64,000 bases of DNA from CAVZCC01 sp963773765. GTDB lineage: Bacteria; Actinomycetota; Acidimicrobiia; Acidimicrobiales; Microtrichaceae. The stretch covers positions 671,783 to 735,782 of the forward strand of contig CAVZCC010000006.1 of assembly GCA_963773765.1 (NCBI GenBank), written 5' to 3'. Each line of letters opens with the position of its first letter. Position 1 is the first letter of the stretch. Both the position numbers and the translations under genes were made by a program. This document shows positions 40,903 to 50,732 of the stretch, one piece after another. The notes beneath the pieces were generated by a model. The model saw nothing but the letters and a program-made list of their open reading frames with translations. It ran no database searches and had not been told where the DNA came from.

Positions 40903-43900
40903 GTGGAGTTCCGGGTTCAGGGCAAGCAGACGATCGACTGGGTTCGGCCCGCGCGCTGTCCCGCTGGTCTGGAGCCGCGCACGGTCACCATCGGCCCCGA
41001 CATCGCGGGAATGGGCCTGGAGGTCGCCGTCGCGGCGTGGTCGGGAACGGGCTCACCGACTCGAGAGGCGATGGCCTCTCTCCACGGGGCTCGCCTCGGA
41101 CGCCGGCTCTGCCCTGTCGTAGTGGTAGCAGAGAGCGGCGACCAGGTTTGGGCCTTCGGGCCGAATTCGCAGGCGCCCGTAGTCGGCCCACTCCCTGGCG
41201 ATCAGGCCAGCCGACTGCTCCAGGCTTCGCTCGATCAACCATCGGGTCTTTTGGCTCGCCAGCGATTGTCCGCCCTCTATGAAGCGCTAGATGGCACTGC
41301 GATGCCGGGAGTTGCGAACGTTGGACTCTTTGCCACGCATGAGCTCCGAAGTGGCGCCCGTCGGCGCTCGGATTGGGCCGACGCTACTGAGACAGCGAAG
41401 GGCCTCCTTGCTCTACGCCGGGAGGCTCTGATCAAGGCGCTCGGGTTTTCTACGCAGCGGTCCGGTGGTCACGCCCTGGTCCTTGCGACTACCCATCCGC
41501 AACCCCGTGCAGTCGCGGTGCTGCTCGAGGAGACCGAGGCCTTCGACGCCGAGTCGGCTCGCTTTGCCGTATCGCCGATCGCCTACGGCCTGTCAGTCGC
41601 GGTGCGCCAGGAAGTCCCGTGGCTGATCGTGGAGCGCGGATCCCAGCTCCGGCTGTATCCCGCCAAGCCGAACGTGGGCGTTGGGCGTAAGGGACAAGCC
41701 GAGACGTACTTCGAACTCGACCTTGCACTGCTCACTGACGAGACGGCGGGCTTCCTCCCCCTCGTGTTTTCGGGCACTGCGCTCGACGAAGGCGGCAGCG
41801 CAGCGGAGCTTCTTGGATCGAGCGCCCAATACGCGGTGGGGCTCAGCCAGCGGTTGCGTACGAAGGTCTATGACGAGGTCGTCCCGAGTCTCTCGCTTGC
41901 CATCGCCGGGCAACTCCCCGCGCTGGGTCACCCACTCGATAGGGCAGGTCTCGACCTCGCCTACCAGCTGACCCTTCGCACGTTCTTCCGGCTGTTGTTC
42001 CAGGCGTACGCAGAAGACCGCAAGCTGCTGCCGTACGGCGAGAACCCCCGCTATGACCGCAATGCCTTGAACACGGTCGCGAAGGACCTCACTGAGAACC
42101 CCGACCAGCCATTCGACACAGAGTCCACCGCGCTCTGGGACGACCTGGCGCAGGTGTGGAAGGTGATCGACAAGGGCGACTCGGCGTGGTCGGTGCCGCC
42201 GTACAACGGCGGGCTGTTCTCCACCGATCCGGAACTCCACCCTGAGGGCGCTCTCCTCGCGCAGATTACCGTCACCAACGACATCCTGGGTCCGGCGCTT
42301 CGTGCCCTGTTGATCGATACCGCTGACGACGGCACCACCGGACCCATCGACTTCCGATCGCTCAGCATCCGGGAGTTCGGCACCATCTACGAGGGGCTTC
42401 TCGAATCCAATCTGGCCCTGGCGGATGTGGACCTGACCCTCGGCAAGGACGACACCTGGCTTCCGGCAGGCGAGGGCGATGTCATCGAGGCTCCCGCCGG
42501 ATCGGTGTACTTCCACAACACCAGTGGGCAGCGCAAGGGCACCGGGAGCTACTTCACGCCGACGTTCGTGGTGGAACACCTCCTCGAACGCGCGCTCGAC
42601 CCTGCACTCGATGCTCACCTCGCCCGGATCGGCGAGCTCCTCCGGAGGGGCGACACCGCTGGTGCAGCGCGCGACTTCTTCGACTTCCGGGTCGCTGACC
42701 TGGCGATGGGCTCAGCGCACTTCCTCACGGCGGCCATCGACCACATCGAAGCGAAGCTCGCGGCATTCCTCGCTGAGCACGACATTCCCGGTGTTTCCCA
42801 GGAGCTGCGGCACCTCGAGAGGGCTGCTCGCGAAGCCTCGGGACCAGATGCCCCTGATCCCGAGCCGTCTTCCCTTCTCCGTCGCCAGATTGCCGCGACG
42901 GTGCATTTATGGGCTCGATGTCAACCCTGTCGCGGTCGAGCTCTCACCGCGTCTCGATCTGGATCCACACGTTCGTGCGAGGGCTCCCAATGTCGAGCCT
43001 CGACCACAACCTGGTCTGTGCCAACAGCCTGACTGGCATCGGCTCCGTCGAGGAAGCGCTTGATGCCCTCGTGCCGGGCCGTAAGGGCAATCAGCTGACG
43101 ATGTTCGACAGGCCGATCGAGGAGGCCTTGGACAGCGCGCGAGAGGTGCTTGCCGACGTCGCGGCTGCGGCAGAGGCCACACGGCCTGAGGCCGAGGCGG
43201 CCGCTCGGGCGGCGCTTCGAGCCCGTTCCGAGGCGGAGACGGCGAGGCTTCTCTTCGATGCTGCGGTCCTGATTCGGATCGGTGACGATGCGGTCGCTGG
43301 GGCGACTGAACCCGACAAGATCGCAGCTCTCGCTGGTGCCGCCGGCGCCCAATCGGTCATCCGAAAGCTCAACCCCGCGCATTTCCCGTACCTGTTCCCG
43401 GAGGTGTTTCTCCGAGAACGGCCCGGATTCGATGTGCTGCTCGGAAACCCTCCCTGGGAAAAGGTGAAGGTCGAAGAGCACAACTTCTGGGCGCTGCGGT
43501 TTCCCGGCCTTAGAGCCATGCCGGCGTCGCGGAGGCGTGAGGAGACAGAGCGCCTCGCGCTCAGCGCGCCCGGATCTCGCGAGAGAGCTCGAAGACGAGA
43601 TCGCAGCGGCGCTCCATCTCAAGCAGGTCTTGTTCAAAGGCCCGTTTCCAGGAATCAGCTCGGGAGATCCCGACCTCTACAAAGCCTTCGCCTGGCGCTT
43701 TTGGCACCTGGTGCGAGATGGGGGAGACGTGGGGGTGGTGCTCCCGCGTCAGGCGCTGGCAGGGACAGGAAGCGCTCCCTGGAGAGAGGCGGTGCTGTCC
43801 GAAGGCACCTTCTCTGATGTCACGCTGGTCGTAAACAGCGGTCGCTGGGTCTTTGGCTCAGTTCACGCTCAGTACTCGATCGGTTTCGTGTCGATGCGAC

Positions 43901-44922
43901 GCACGAGCGAGGCTGGCCGCTCAATCTCGATGCACGGGCCTTTCTCGACGCGAGCCGAGTTTGACGAAGGCATGGCGGGGCCTCCGGTGGAGTTCCTGGT
44001 CGAAGACTTCATCACGTGGACCAATGGAGCGGCGTTCCCGCTCCTTCCGACGGAGCGATCTGCTGCGACCTTCCTCAAGCTCAGGAAGCAGCCTCGCCTC
44101 GATGTCGCGGGGAACTGGCGGGCACGACCAGTTCGAGAGCTCCACGCAACGGACGACCGGGACCTTCTTCTGCCTGAGACGGCGGCGGGCTCGTGGCCGG
44201 TGTACAAGGGCGAGTCTTTCGAACTCTGGAACCCAGACACCGGCACGTACCTCGGCCGGGGTGATCCCGAGGTGGTTTCGGCGGCCCTTCAAGCGAAGCG
44301 CCTTCGACAACAGCGGACCGCACGGTCCGCGTTCGCAGAGTTCTCGGCGGCCTGGGCACAGGATGCCTCGACCCTTCCATGCCTTCGGCCTCGGATCACC
44401 TTCAGAGACATCAGCCGAGCGACCGACACGCGGACGGTCATCGCAGCTCTGGTTCCGGGCGAGAGATACCTGACTCACCTCGATCCGTACATCCTCTGGC
44501 CCCTAGGCGACGAAGGAGACGAGGCCTTTCTCCTCGGCGTGCTTTGTTCGATCCCGCTCGACTGGTACGCCAGGCGGGTTGTCGAAAATCATGTCTCGTA
44601 CCAGCTCCTGAACGCATTTCCCGTGCCTCGGCCGGAACGTGGTGAACCGCGCCGGGAGCGAGTCATCGCGATCGCGGGGCGGCTAGCGGCGATCGACGAG
44701 CGTTACGCCGACTGGGCGAGTGCGATTGGAGTTGAGGTCGGATCTGTCGCCGATGAGGAAACTGCAGAGCTACTCGCTGAGATCGACGCGCTGGTCGCTC
44801 ACCTCTACGGTCTCGATAGCGAGGACCTGAGCCACATATTCGAGACATTCCATCGCGGTTGGGACTACCAGCCGCGCCTGGAGCTGGTGCTCTCGTACTT
44901 CGATCGGATCGGCGACGCCTGA
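40903..44922 (+). CDS. Eco57I-type adenine-specific DNA methyltransferase, large; frameshifted
   Basis: An about 1,340-residue protein starting at a GTG behind GGGGGAG. The N-terminal half is a nuclease or recognition-like region of unknown fold. Then FHNTSGQRKGTGSYFTPTFV introduces the methylase. SAM motif I is VADLAMGSAHFLTAAIDHIE (about residue 600), and the catalytic tetrad is NPPW in VLLGNPPWEKVKVEE (about 850). IGFVSMRR and WYARRVVENHVSYQLLNAFP near the C-terminus fit the TaqI/Eco57I target-recognition region. Shifts lie near 42900 and 43550. The stop overlaps the helicase ATG (TGATG). Methylase and helicase together resemble DrmMI and DrmD of DISARM, but no DrmA or DrmB is present. Confidence 0.75.
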
Positions 44923-47900
44923 TGGATCCTCGTTCCCAGTTCCCCCCGGTGTTCGCTACGAACCGACCCGCTTTGGGCGAGACGGTGGCTGACGAGGTGA
45001 ACCGCCTACTCTCCGGTCTGCGGCAGCAGCTCGCCGAACCGCCTGAGCTGGCGCTGGCCACGGCCTATCTGAACCCAGCTGGGTTCGCCCTCATCGCTGA
45101 TGAGGTCGAGCAGGCGCCACGCGTTCGGTTGTTGCTCGGCGCTGAACCCGAGACCCCGCCTGTACGGAGAACTCCCCGACCGTCACCGTTCGACGAGCAC
45201 GTAGAGGGACTGGTCGATGAGCGAGACCTCACCGGGTTCACCCTTGAGGAAGACCGGTCTGCGCGACGCCTGGTGGAGTGGCTACGTCGCACGACCGATG
45301 GTGAGGCACCGACGGTGGAGGTGCGCCGACTCACGAGCGAGTTCTTGCACGGTAAGGCCTTCATCGCAGTGCACCCGATGCTTCCAGGCGTTCTCGCCGG
45401 ATCATCCAACCTCACGTTCGCTGGCCTGACGCGCAACCGGGAACTCAACCTCGGGTACCCGGCAGGCCAGTACACACAGTTGGTGATCGATTGGTTCGAT
45501 GAGCTCTGGGATCTCGCCGATCCGTTTGATCTCGCTGCGATCTACGAGGCGCGGTGGATGCCCCATCCGCCATGGACCGTCTTTCTGCGAATGCTCTACG
45601 AGCTGTACGGCCTCGATGACGAGGACGACTATGGCATGCACCTCGGACTGAACCTCACTGGGTTCCAGCGCGATGGCGTTGCTCGGTCTCTTCGGATTCT
45701 GGACGAGCTGGGCGGCGTACTCGTGTGTGACGAGGTCGGCCTCGGCAAGACCTTCGTCGCCGGCGAGATCATCCACCAGGCCTCGGTGCGGGACCGCCAA
45801 CAAGTTCTGGTCGTCGTCCCTGCGGCGCTGAAGGACTCGACGTGGATTCCCTTTCTCCGGCGATTCGGTCTGTTCACCAACCGGGTTCATGTCGCTACCT
45901 ACGACGACCTCCGCCTCGGCACCAAGCAGGAGGTCCAGAACCTCGACCAGTACGCGCTGGTCGTGATCGATGAAGCCCACAACCTTCGCAACACCACCAC
46001 CCAACGTGCCCGGGCTGTTGAGGAGCTGCTCGGTGGCGAGTACCGCAAGAAGGTTGTCCTGCTCACCGCCACCCCGGTGAACAACAGCCTCCTCGACTTG
46101 CAGTCGTTGGTGTCGTACTTCGTGAAGAACGACGCACAGTTCGCTGCGCTCGGGATCCCTTCGATCGCCGCGTACATCAAGAGGGCCCTCGCTCTCGACC
46201 CCGAGTCGATCTCGCCGGAGCACCTGTTCGACCTGATGGACCAGGTGGCTGTTCGACGCACACGCAAGTTCATCAAGGACAACTACCGGGGCGAGCACCT
46301 GATCGGACCCAACGGTCAGCCGGTGGAGATCGAGTTCCCGACTCCAACGGTGTACCGCGCCGACTACGAGCTGAGCCCAGAAGGCCAAGCCCTGCTCGAT
46401 GCGGTCATCTACGCACTTGAAGTCCCCGACGTCGGCCCTCTCGCCCGGCGCCTGGCGGGCGACACGCGGGACCCCGAACGACTTTCCATGGCCCGCTACA
46501 CGACCAGCCTCTACCGGCTCGACGACGACGCAGAGAACCGCCAGATCACCAACTCTGGGCTCCTGCGCTCCGCCCTACTGAAGCGACTTGAGTCGTCGAA
46601 CCACGCCCTCGCCAACACACTGGGCCGGCTCGTCCGCTCGCATGAGACATTCCTTGCCGGTCTGGACGGGGGCGTGGTGCTCACGGGCGAAGCCCTCGAG
46701 GAGTTCGTCGCCACTGACGACGACATCGAGGAGTTCCTCGACGGCATCGACACCGACACGATCTCCGGCCTGGACGACGCTGCCGGCTACGACGTGGGGG
46801 AACTGCAAGCGCAGGTGGAGCTCGATCTCACGCTGCTCGAGCGCCTTCGGGGGCTCGCTGTAGTCGCAGCCGAATCGGCTGATCCGAAAGCAGCCGAGAT
46901 GCTCGCGCTAATCGAGGAGACAGCTGTGGCCGCCTCGCGACCGTCGCGTGACGGCGTGAGCGAGGGAGATCGCAGGAAGGTGATCGTGTTCTCGACGTAC
47001 ACCGACACCATTCGCGACCTGCGCGATCGCGTGGTCGCCGCCGTTGACTCTGCGCCAAGTGGCTCAGCGCTCTCCAGCTATCAGGGTCGCATCCCCAAGG
47101 CGATCTTCGGTTCGAAGGTCGGCATCGACCAGGAGAGTCGCGCACACACGCTTGCACGGTTCGCGCCTTTCACCGCCGGCCGACTCGATGAGGACGGTGT
47201 TCCACTCGACGAGGACCGCTACGACTTGTTGTTCACGACGGATGTCCTCGCTGAGGGCGTGAACTTGCAGCAGGCCGGGCACATAGTCAACTACGACATG
47301 CCGTGGAACCCTCAGAAGATGGTGCAGCGTCATGGGCGCATCGACCGGATCGGTGCCCATCACAAGTTCGTTCGGTTCGGGTGCTTCTTCCCCGCGGCGA
47401 ACCTTGATCGCCTGCTGCACCTGGAAGAGACCCTTCAGCGGAAGCTCGCCTACGCGAATGCTGCCATCGGGGTGGGGGAGGTCCTACCAGGTCAGATCGC
47501 GGACCCGAGCGTCCAGGTTGCGCTGGCCGACCTTGCCACGCAGCAGGAACAGATCCAGGGTCTGTATGCGGAGGATCCCGCGTTGCTCGACACTCGAGGA
47601 GGCTCAGCAGCGCTGTCCGGTGAGGAGTATCGGCGTCGACTGGAGCGAGCGCTTGCCGACGATGCGCTTCGCCGTGATGTGATGGCGCTCGCGTACGGCT
47701 CCGGTTCGGGATTCGTGTCCAGTCGGGTGCGATCACCCGGCTGGGTGTTCTGTGCTCGGATTGCTAATCACCCGAAGCCCTGGTTCCGCTACGTCGCCGC
47801 CGACGAGCAATGGCGTCCGGCGGAGACACCCGACGGCAAGGCTGTGATCATCGACGACACGCTCTCGTCGCTCGTCGCCGCCGACCCTGGGGGCCTCGAG

Positions 47901-48324
47901 TGCGATCAGGACCTTCCTGAAGGCTCGACCGTTGGCGTGTTTGACGCTTGGAGACTGGCACAGGATCACATCTACGCGTCGTGGACCACGCTCACCGATA
48001 TTGCGAATCTCCAACCGGAGATTCCGCTCGCCCTCCGCGAGGCCGCCGAGCTGGTCGTTACGAGCGGGGGCGGCTTGGGCATCTCCGCGCAGAGCGACCT
48101 GCTGCGCCGTTTGAACGCCCGATGGGATCGACGGATCGTCAACGCCATCCGGGACATCGTGCGAAGCGGCGAGCCCGCGCAAGCCGCGGGTCGCGCTCCT
48201 AGCCGAGTACGTGAAGGTGGAAGGCCTGCCACTTCCTGAGCCGCCCGAACCGCTCCCGCCGGTCGGACGGGATGAGATTCGACTTGTCTGCTGGATGGCA
48301 GTCGCTCCGCCCTCGCAGCGCTGA
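44922..48324 (+). CDS. SNF2-type helicase with N-terminal phospholipase D-like nuclease domain
   Basis: About 1,133 codons. Residues about 140-175 (EFLHGKAFIAVHP, VLAGSSNLTFAGLTRNRELN) form a PLD/HKD-type motif with a single visible His-Lys half. The helicase follows: Walker A DEVGLGKTFVAGEIIHQASV (about 267), DEAH box VVIDEAHNLRN (about 347), LTATPVNNSLLDLQ, then IVFSTYTDTIRDLRD and QRHGRIDRIG motif VI. The C-terminus is shifted near 48185 and should end GRDEIRLVCWMAVAPPSQR. It is translationally coupled to the methyltransferase. A two-gene DNA-restriction module is the simplest reading. Confidence 0.8.
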
Positions 48325-48454
48325 GCTGTCCGGGGTCTCCTCCGGAAGTAGGTAGACCTCGACGGCGCTAGCACCGGTCCCCCGAGCGCGATACCGATCC
48401 CGACAGCAGGGGTAGGCCCGTCGTTCGTGGTGTGTTTGCGCAGGTCAAGGACCA

Positions 48455-48480
48455 TCCCACGAGGCGCGCGCCTGGTGGGA
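48455..48480. promoter_or_regulatory. 26-bp near-perfect palindrome, candidate operator
   Basis: The two arms are TCCCACGAGGCGC and GCGCCTGGTGGGA, identical as inverted repeats except for one base pair. The right arm contains GCGCGCCTGGTGG when extended leftwards, a 13-base string that recurs at 48932-48944 just before the HTH regulator. It lies 131 bases after the helicase stop and just before a hairpin. It could bind the HTH protein. Confidence 0.5.
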
Positions 48481-48499
48481 TACAACGGTTCGCACATAC

Positions 48500-48525
48500 G
48501 ACGGGGGGCCTTTCGGCCCCCCGTC
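48500..48525 (+). terminator. Strong G+C hairpin, likely terminator of the methylase-helicase operon
   Basis: An 11-base-pair perfect stem, GACGGGGGGCC / GGCCCCCCGTC, closes on a TTTC loop. The following bases are not a T-run, as is usual in high-GC actinobacterial terminators. It lies between the helicase operon and the DUF2188 gene, so it should insulate the two transcripts. Confidence 0.65.
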
Positions 48526-48622
48526 CAACCAGCCCGGAGGTCGTAGACCACCGAACCAGCCTTGGAAACCCTCGTTCTAGGTCAAGCAGGTCCTCCGGTC
48601 CAACCCGAGGAGGAACCTCGTC

Positions 48623-48865
48623 ATGGCAGAGAATCGACACGTTGTGCCCAACCCGGATGGCGGTTGGGACGTCAAGGCGCCTGGCGGCAAGAAGGCCAGC
48701 TCGCATCACGACACCCAGGCCGACGCCGAGCGCCGAGCGAAAGAGATCGTCGGCAACGCTGGGGGCGGAGAGGTCGTGTTGCATCGGCCGAACGGCCAGA
48801 TTCGGGACTCCGACACGGTGGCACCCGGCCACGACCCGAATCCCCCGCTGGACAAGAAGCACTGA
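48623..48865 (+). CDS. DUF2188-type small protein
   Basis: This intact gene encodes 80 aa; the ATG is preceded by GAGGAGG about 11 bases upstream. HVVPNPDGGWDVKAPGGKKA, SSHHDTQADAERRAKEIVGN and GEVVLHRPNGQIRDSDTVAP fit the DUF2188 pattern of one beta-alpha-beta unit. Such proteins are widespread and uncharacterised. It lies between two candidate operator palindromes and just upstream of the CBASS operon. Confidence 0.75.
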   Translation: MAENRHVVPNPDGGWDVKAPGGKKASSHHDTQADAERRAKEIVGNAGGGEVVLHRPNGQIRDSDTVAPGHDPNPPLDKKH

Positions 48866-48922
48866 GCGGCACCCGCCGTGGTCATGCTTGATGCGTCGGG
48901 TGCGCACGTGCTGGACAGGGAT

Positions 48923-48944
48923 CCACCACGTGCGCGCCTGGTGG
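48923..48944. promoter_or_regulatory. Palindrome upstream of the CBASS HTH gene, candidate operator
   Basis: Arms CCACCACGTGC and GCGCCTGGTGG pair with two mismatched positions in 11. Part of the sequence (GCGCGCCTGGTGG) is identical to the right half of the palindrome at 48455-48480. It ends 15 bases before the regulator GTG, where RNA polymerase would bind, so autoregulation by the HTH protein is likely. No Shine-Dalgarno is seen for that GTG, so the mRNA may be leaderless. Confidence 0.5.
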
Positions 48945-48959
48945 TAACAAACTACAGCC

Positions 48960-49419
48960 GTGTCATTCGCGGAGCCGCTCGACGACCGCCACGAGTGGAT
49001 TGGGCTGCCAGAGGCGGCCCGGCGCTTGGGTGTGCACCGCACCGCGGTCAACACGATGATCCTCGACGGAAGGTTGTCCGGCGAACGCCGCGGCCCCTAC
49101 TGGCGTGTCCGCGTGGCCGACTTCGAGCGCTTCGCGGCGTCCTACACCCGCCCCCCCAACGTCCCGGTCCCCGAACACGATCCGAACGCCCTACCCCCCG
49201 TTGCGGCACGCGCGCTCGATTGGCTGGCTCGGTGGGGCACCGCGCACGACGGCAGAGCTGGGCGAGGTGATGCCGGATTCGGCCGGCAACATTCGGAAGG
49301 CCACCGACATTCTGCGTTCCCGAGGCCTCGCAGCTCGCGATGGCTCGGGGACGTGGGCGCTCACGGACGAAGGTGTTGCCGTGACGCGGCAACGTCCTTT
49401 GCCCGTCGACGACTACTAG
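48960..49419 (+). CDS. CBASS-associated double-HTH regulator; frameshifted
   Basis: About 152 codons. The N-terminus IGLPEAARRLGVHRTAVNTM then ERRGPYWRVRVADFERFAAS is an excisionase-type HTH with wing. The C-terminus, after a one-base shift near 49240 (in a GGGG run), reads TAELGEVMPDSAGNIRKATD and SGTWALTDEGVAVTRQ, a winged-helix of MarR-like type. Known CBASS regulators include CapW and the CapH/CapP pair; this two-domain HTH protein differs from both as I read it. It is encoded upstream of the CD-NTase with a 182-base gap containing a promoter. Confidence 0.6.
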
Positions 49420-49457
49420 TCGTTGCGCTGCGGGTGCAGCTGCAGGTTCGGGCCGCA

Positions 49458-49486
49458 GCGTTCCTGTCACACCCCCTGCGTATGGT
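49458..49486 (+). promoter_or_regulatory. RecA-NDp-like (PafBC-type) promoter of the CBASS genes
   Basis: GCGTTCCTGTCACACCCCC then TGCGTATGGT. CTGTCACAC-N8-TATGGT meets the TTGTCRgtg-N8-TANNNT consensus at the GTC core, spacing and -10. The -10 lies 116 bases before the CD-NTase ATG, giving a leader of about 105-110 bases in which I see no ORF. The 29 bases are identical, but for one, to the minus-strand element at 30674-30702. Confidence 0.6.
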
Positions 49487-49601
49487 GGCAAAGGAGCGGC
49501 CCTCAGGGGTTCGGGCGCGTCGGCGATCGCCGGAGAGTCTTCGTTCAAGGTCACGATCGCGCCGGATGCCGCGACCGCCCGATTGGTTCAGGGAAGGCGT
49601 C

Positions 49602-50732
49602 ATGGCGAAGTACCCGTTGAACGAAGAGCACAAGAAGGCGCACCGCCATATCGCGCTTGGCGACCGTGCGATCATCGCCATTGCGGCACACGTCGAGGTG
49701 CGCACCGTGCTTCGCGACAGTTCCGAGCTTCGCCTGCATGGCCTCTCAGACATCCTGATCGGCAGCTACGCCAGGCGTGTCTCGATCTGGCCGGGGAAAG
49801 ACGTGGACGTCTTCGGTCGGCTCTCGCTCGAGACCACCGACTCGATCTCTGCGGATGATGCCTACGCCATGTTCGGCCGATCCCTGGTCACCTTCGAGGC
49901 TGATGGTCGTCTGACGTCCCAGCCTCGATCATTCAAGGTGGCGTTCAGCCCTGAGAAGACTCCGGCAGCTCGGTCCGTTCGAACGGCGGCGCAAGAGTAC
50001 GGCTGGGCCTCGCGACGAGTCGAGAGCGTCATCGACAACCTTGAGCGCCTCGCGTTCGAGTTTTCGGTGGACGTTGTCCCAGCGGTCGGTTGGGGAGGCC
50101 ACTACGGGATCCCGGAGATCGGACGTCACCTCGAGACAGGCGACCGCTACCGAACTGGTGCATGGCGTCTAACGAACCCGGTCGCTCTGACTGAGCTGAC
50201 TCAACAACGCAATCGCGATCCGCTTGTCGGCGGCTCCGGCGCGTTCGTCCGAGTCGTCAAGGTCATGAAACAGATCAAGTGTCACCATCTACCGGATACC
50301 AAGCCAAGCGCCCTCTTCTACGAGTTCATCCTCCACGAGGGCTTCCAGGGCGGAGCGATCTCCGGCTCCTCGTGGGCGGACATCACCACCTCGGCGCTGG
50401 AGTACATCGCGCAGCGGCTCCCGTCAACCGCTACACGACCGGTGTGCGATCCCGTACTCGACCAGCCGTACATGCCGGTACCACCCGCCAGCGACCTATC
50501 CCGAGCAGCGTCGCTATTCGCAGATCTGGCGGCATACGCACGGCGCGCCGTCAACACGGACGACCGGTGCCAGGCCGCCATCGAATGGCGGAAGGTGTTC
50601 GGCGAGAACCAGCAGCATCCATCGGTGTTTCCGCTCCCCACAGGGTGTCGAGGGACCGGCGCGGCAATGGGAGCAGCGGCCGCCAACCTCGCCGTTGGCG
50701 GCACCGCGGAGAAGTCCTTCGGTGATCGCTGA
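49602..50732 (+). CDS. cdnA-like: CBASS cyclic-oligonucleotide synthase (CD-NTase)
   Basis: This intact gene encodes 376 aa; the ATG was chosen with GGGAAGG upstream. The nucleotidyltransferase core is GSY at residues 54-56, then DVDVF with metal-binding D67 and D69, and a third Asp in FSVDVVPAVG (D157). This is the DNA polymerase beta-like active site of CD-NTases. After phage sensing it would make a cyclic di- or trinucleotide. The C-terminus ends AEKSFGDR, not in a terminal Gly or Ala, which matters because type II CBASS conjugates the CD-NTase C-terminus. It overlaps the next gene by 11 bases. Confidence 0.85.
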   Translation: MAKYPLNEEHKKAHRHIALGDRAIIAIAAHVEVRTVLRDSSELRLHGLSDILIGSYARRVSIWPGKDVDVFGRLSLETTDSISADDAYAMFGRSLVTFEADGRLTSQPRSFKVAFSPEKTPAARSVRTAAQEYGWASRRVESVIDNLERLAFEFSVDVVPAVGWGGHYGIPEIGRHLETGDRYRTGAWRLTNPVALTELTQQRNRDPLVGGSGAFVRVVKVMKQIKCHHLPDTKPSALFYEFILHEGFQGGAISGSSWADITTSALEYIAQRLPSTATRPVCDPVLDQPYMPVPPASDLSRAASLFADLAAYARRAVNTDDRCQAAIEWRKVFGENQQHPSVFPLPTGCRGTGAAMGAAAANLAVGGTAEKSFGDR

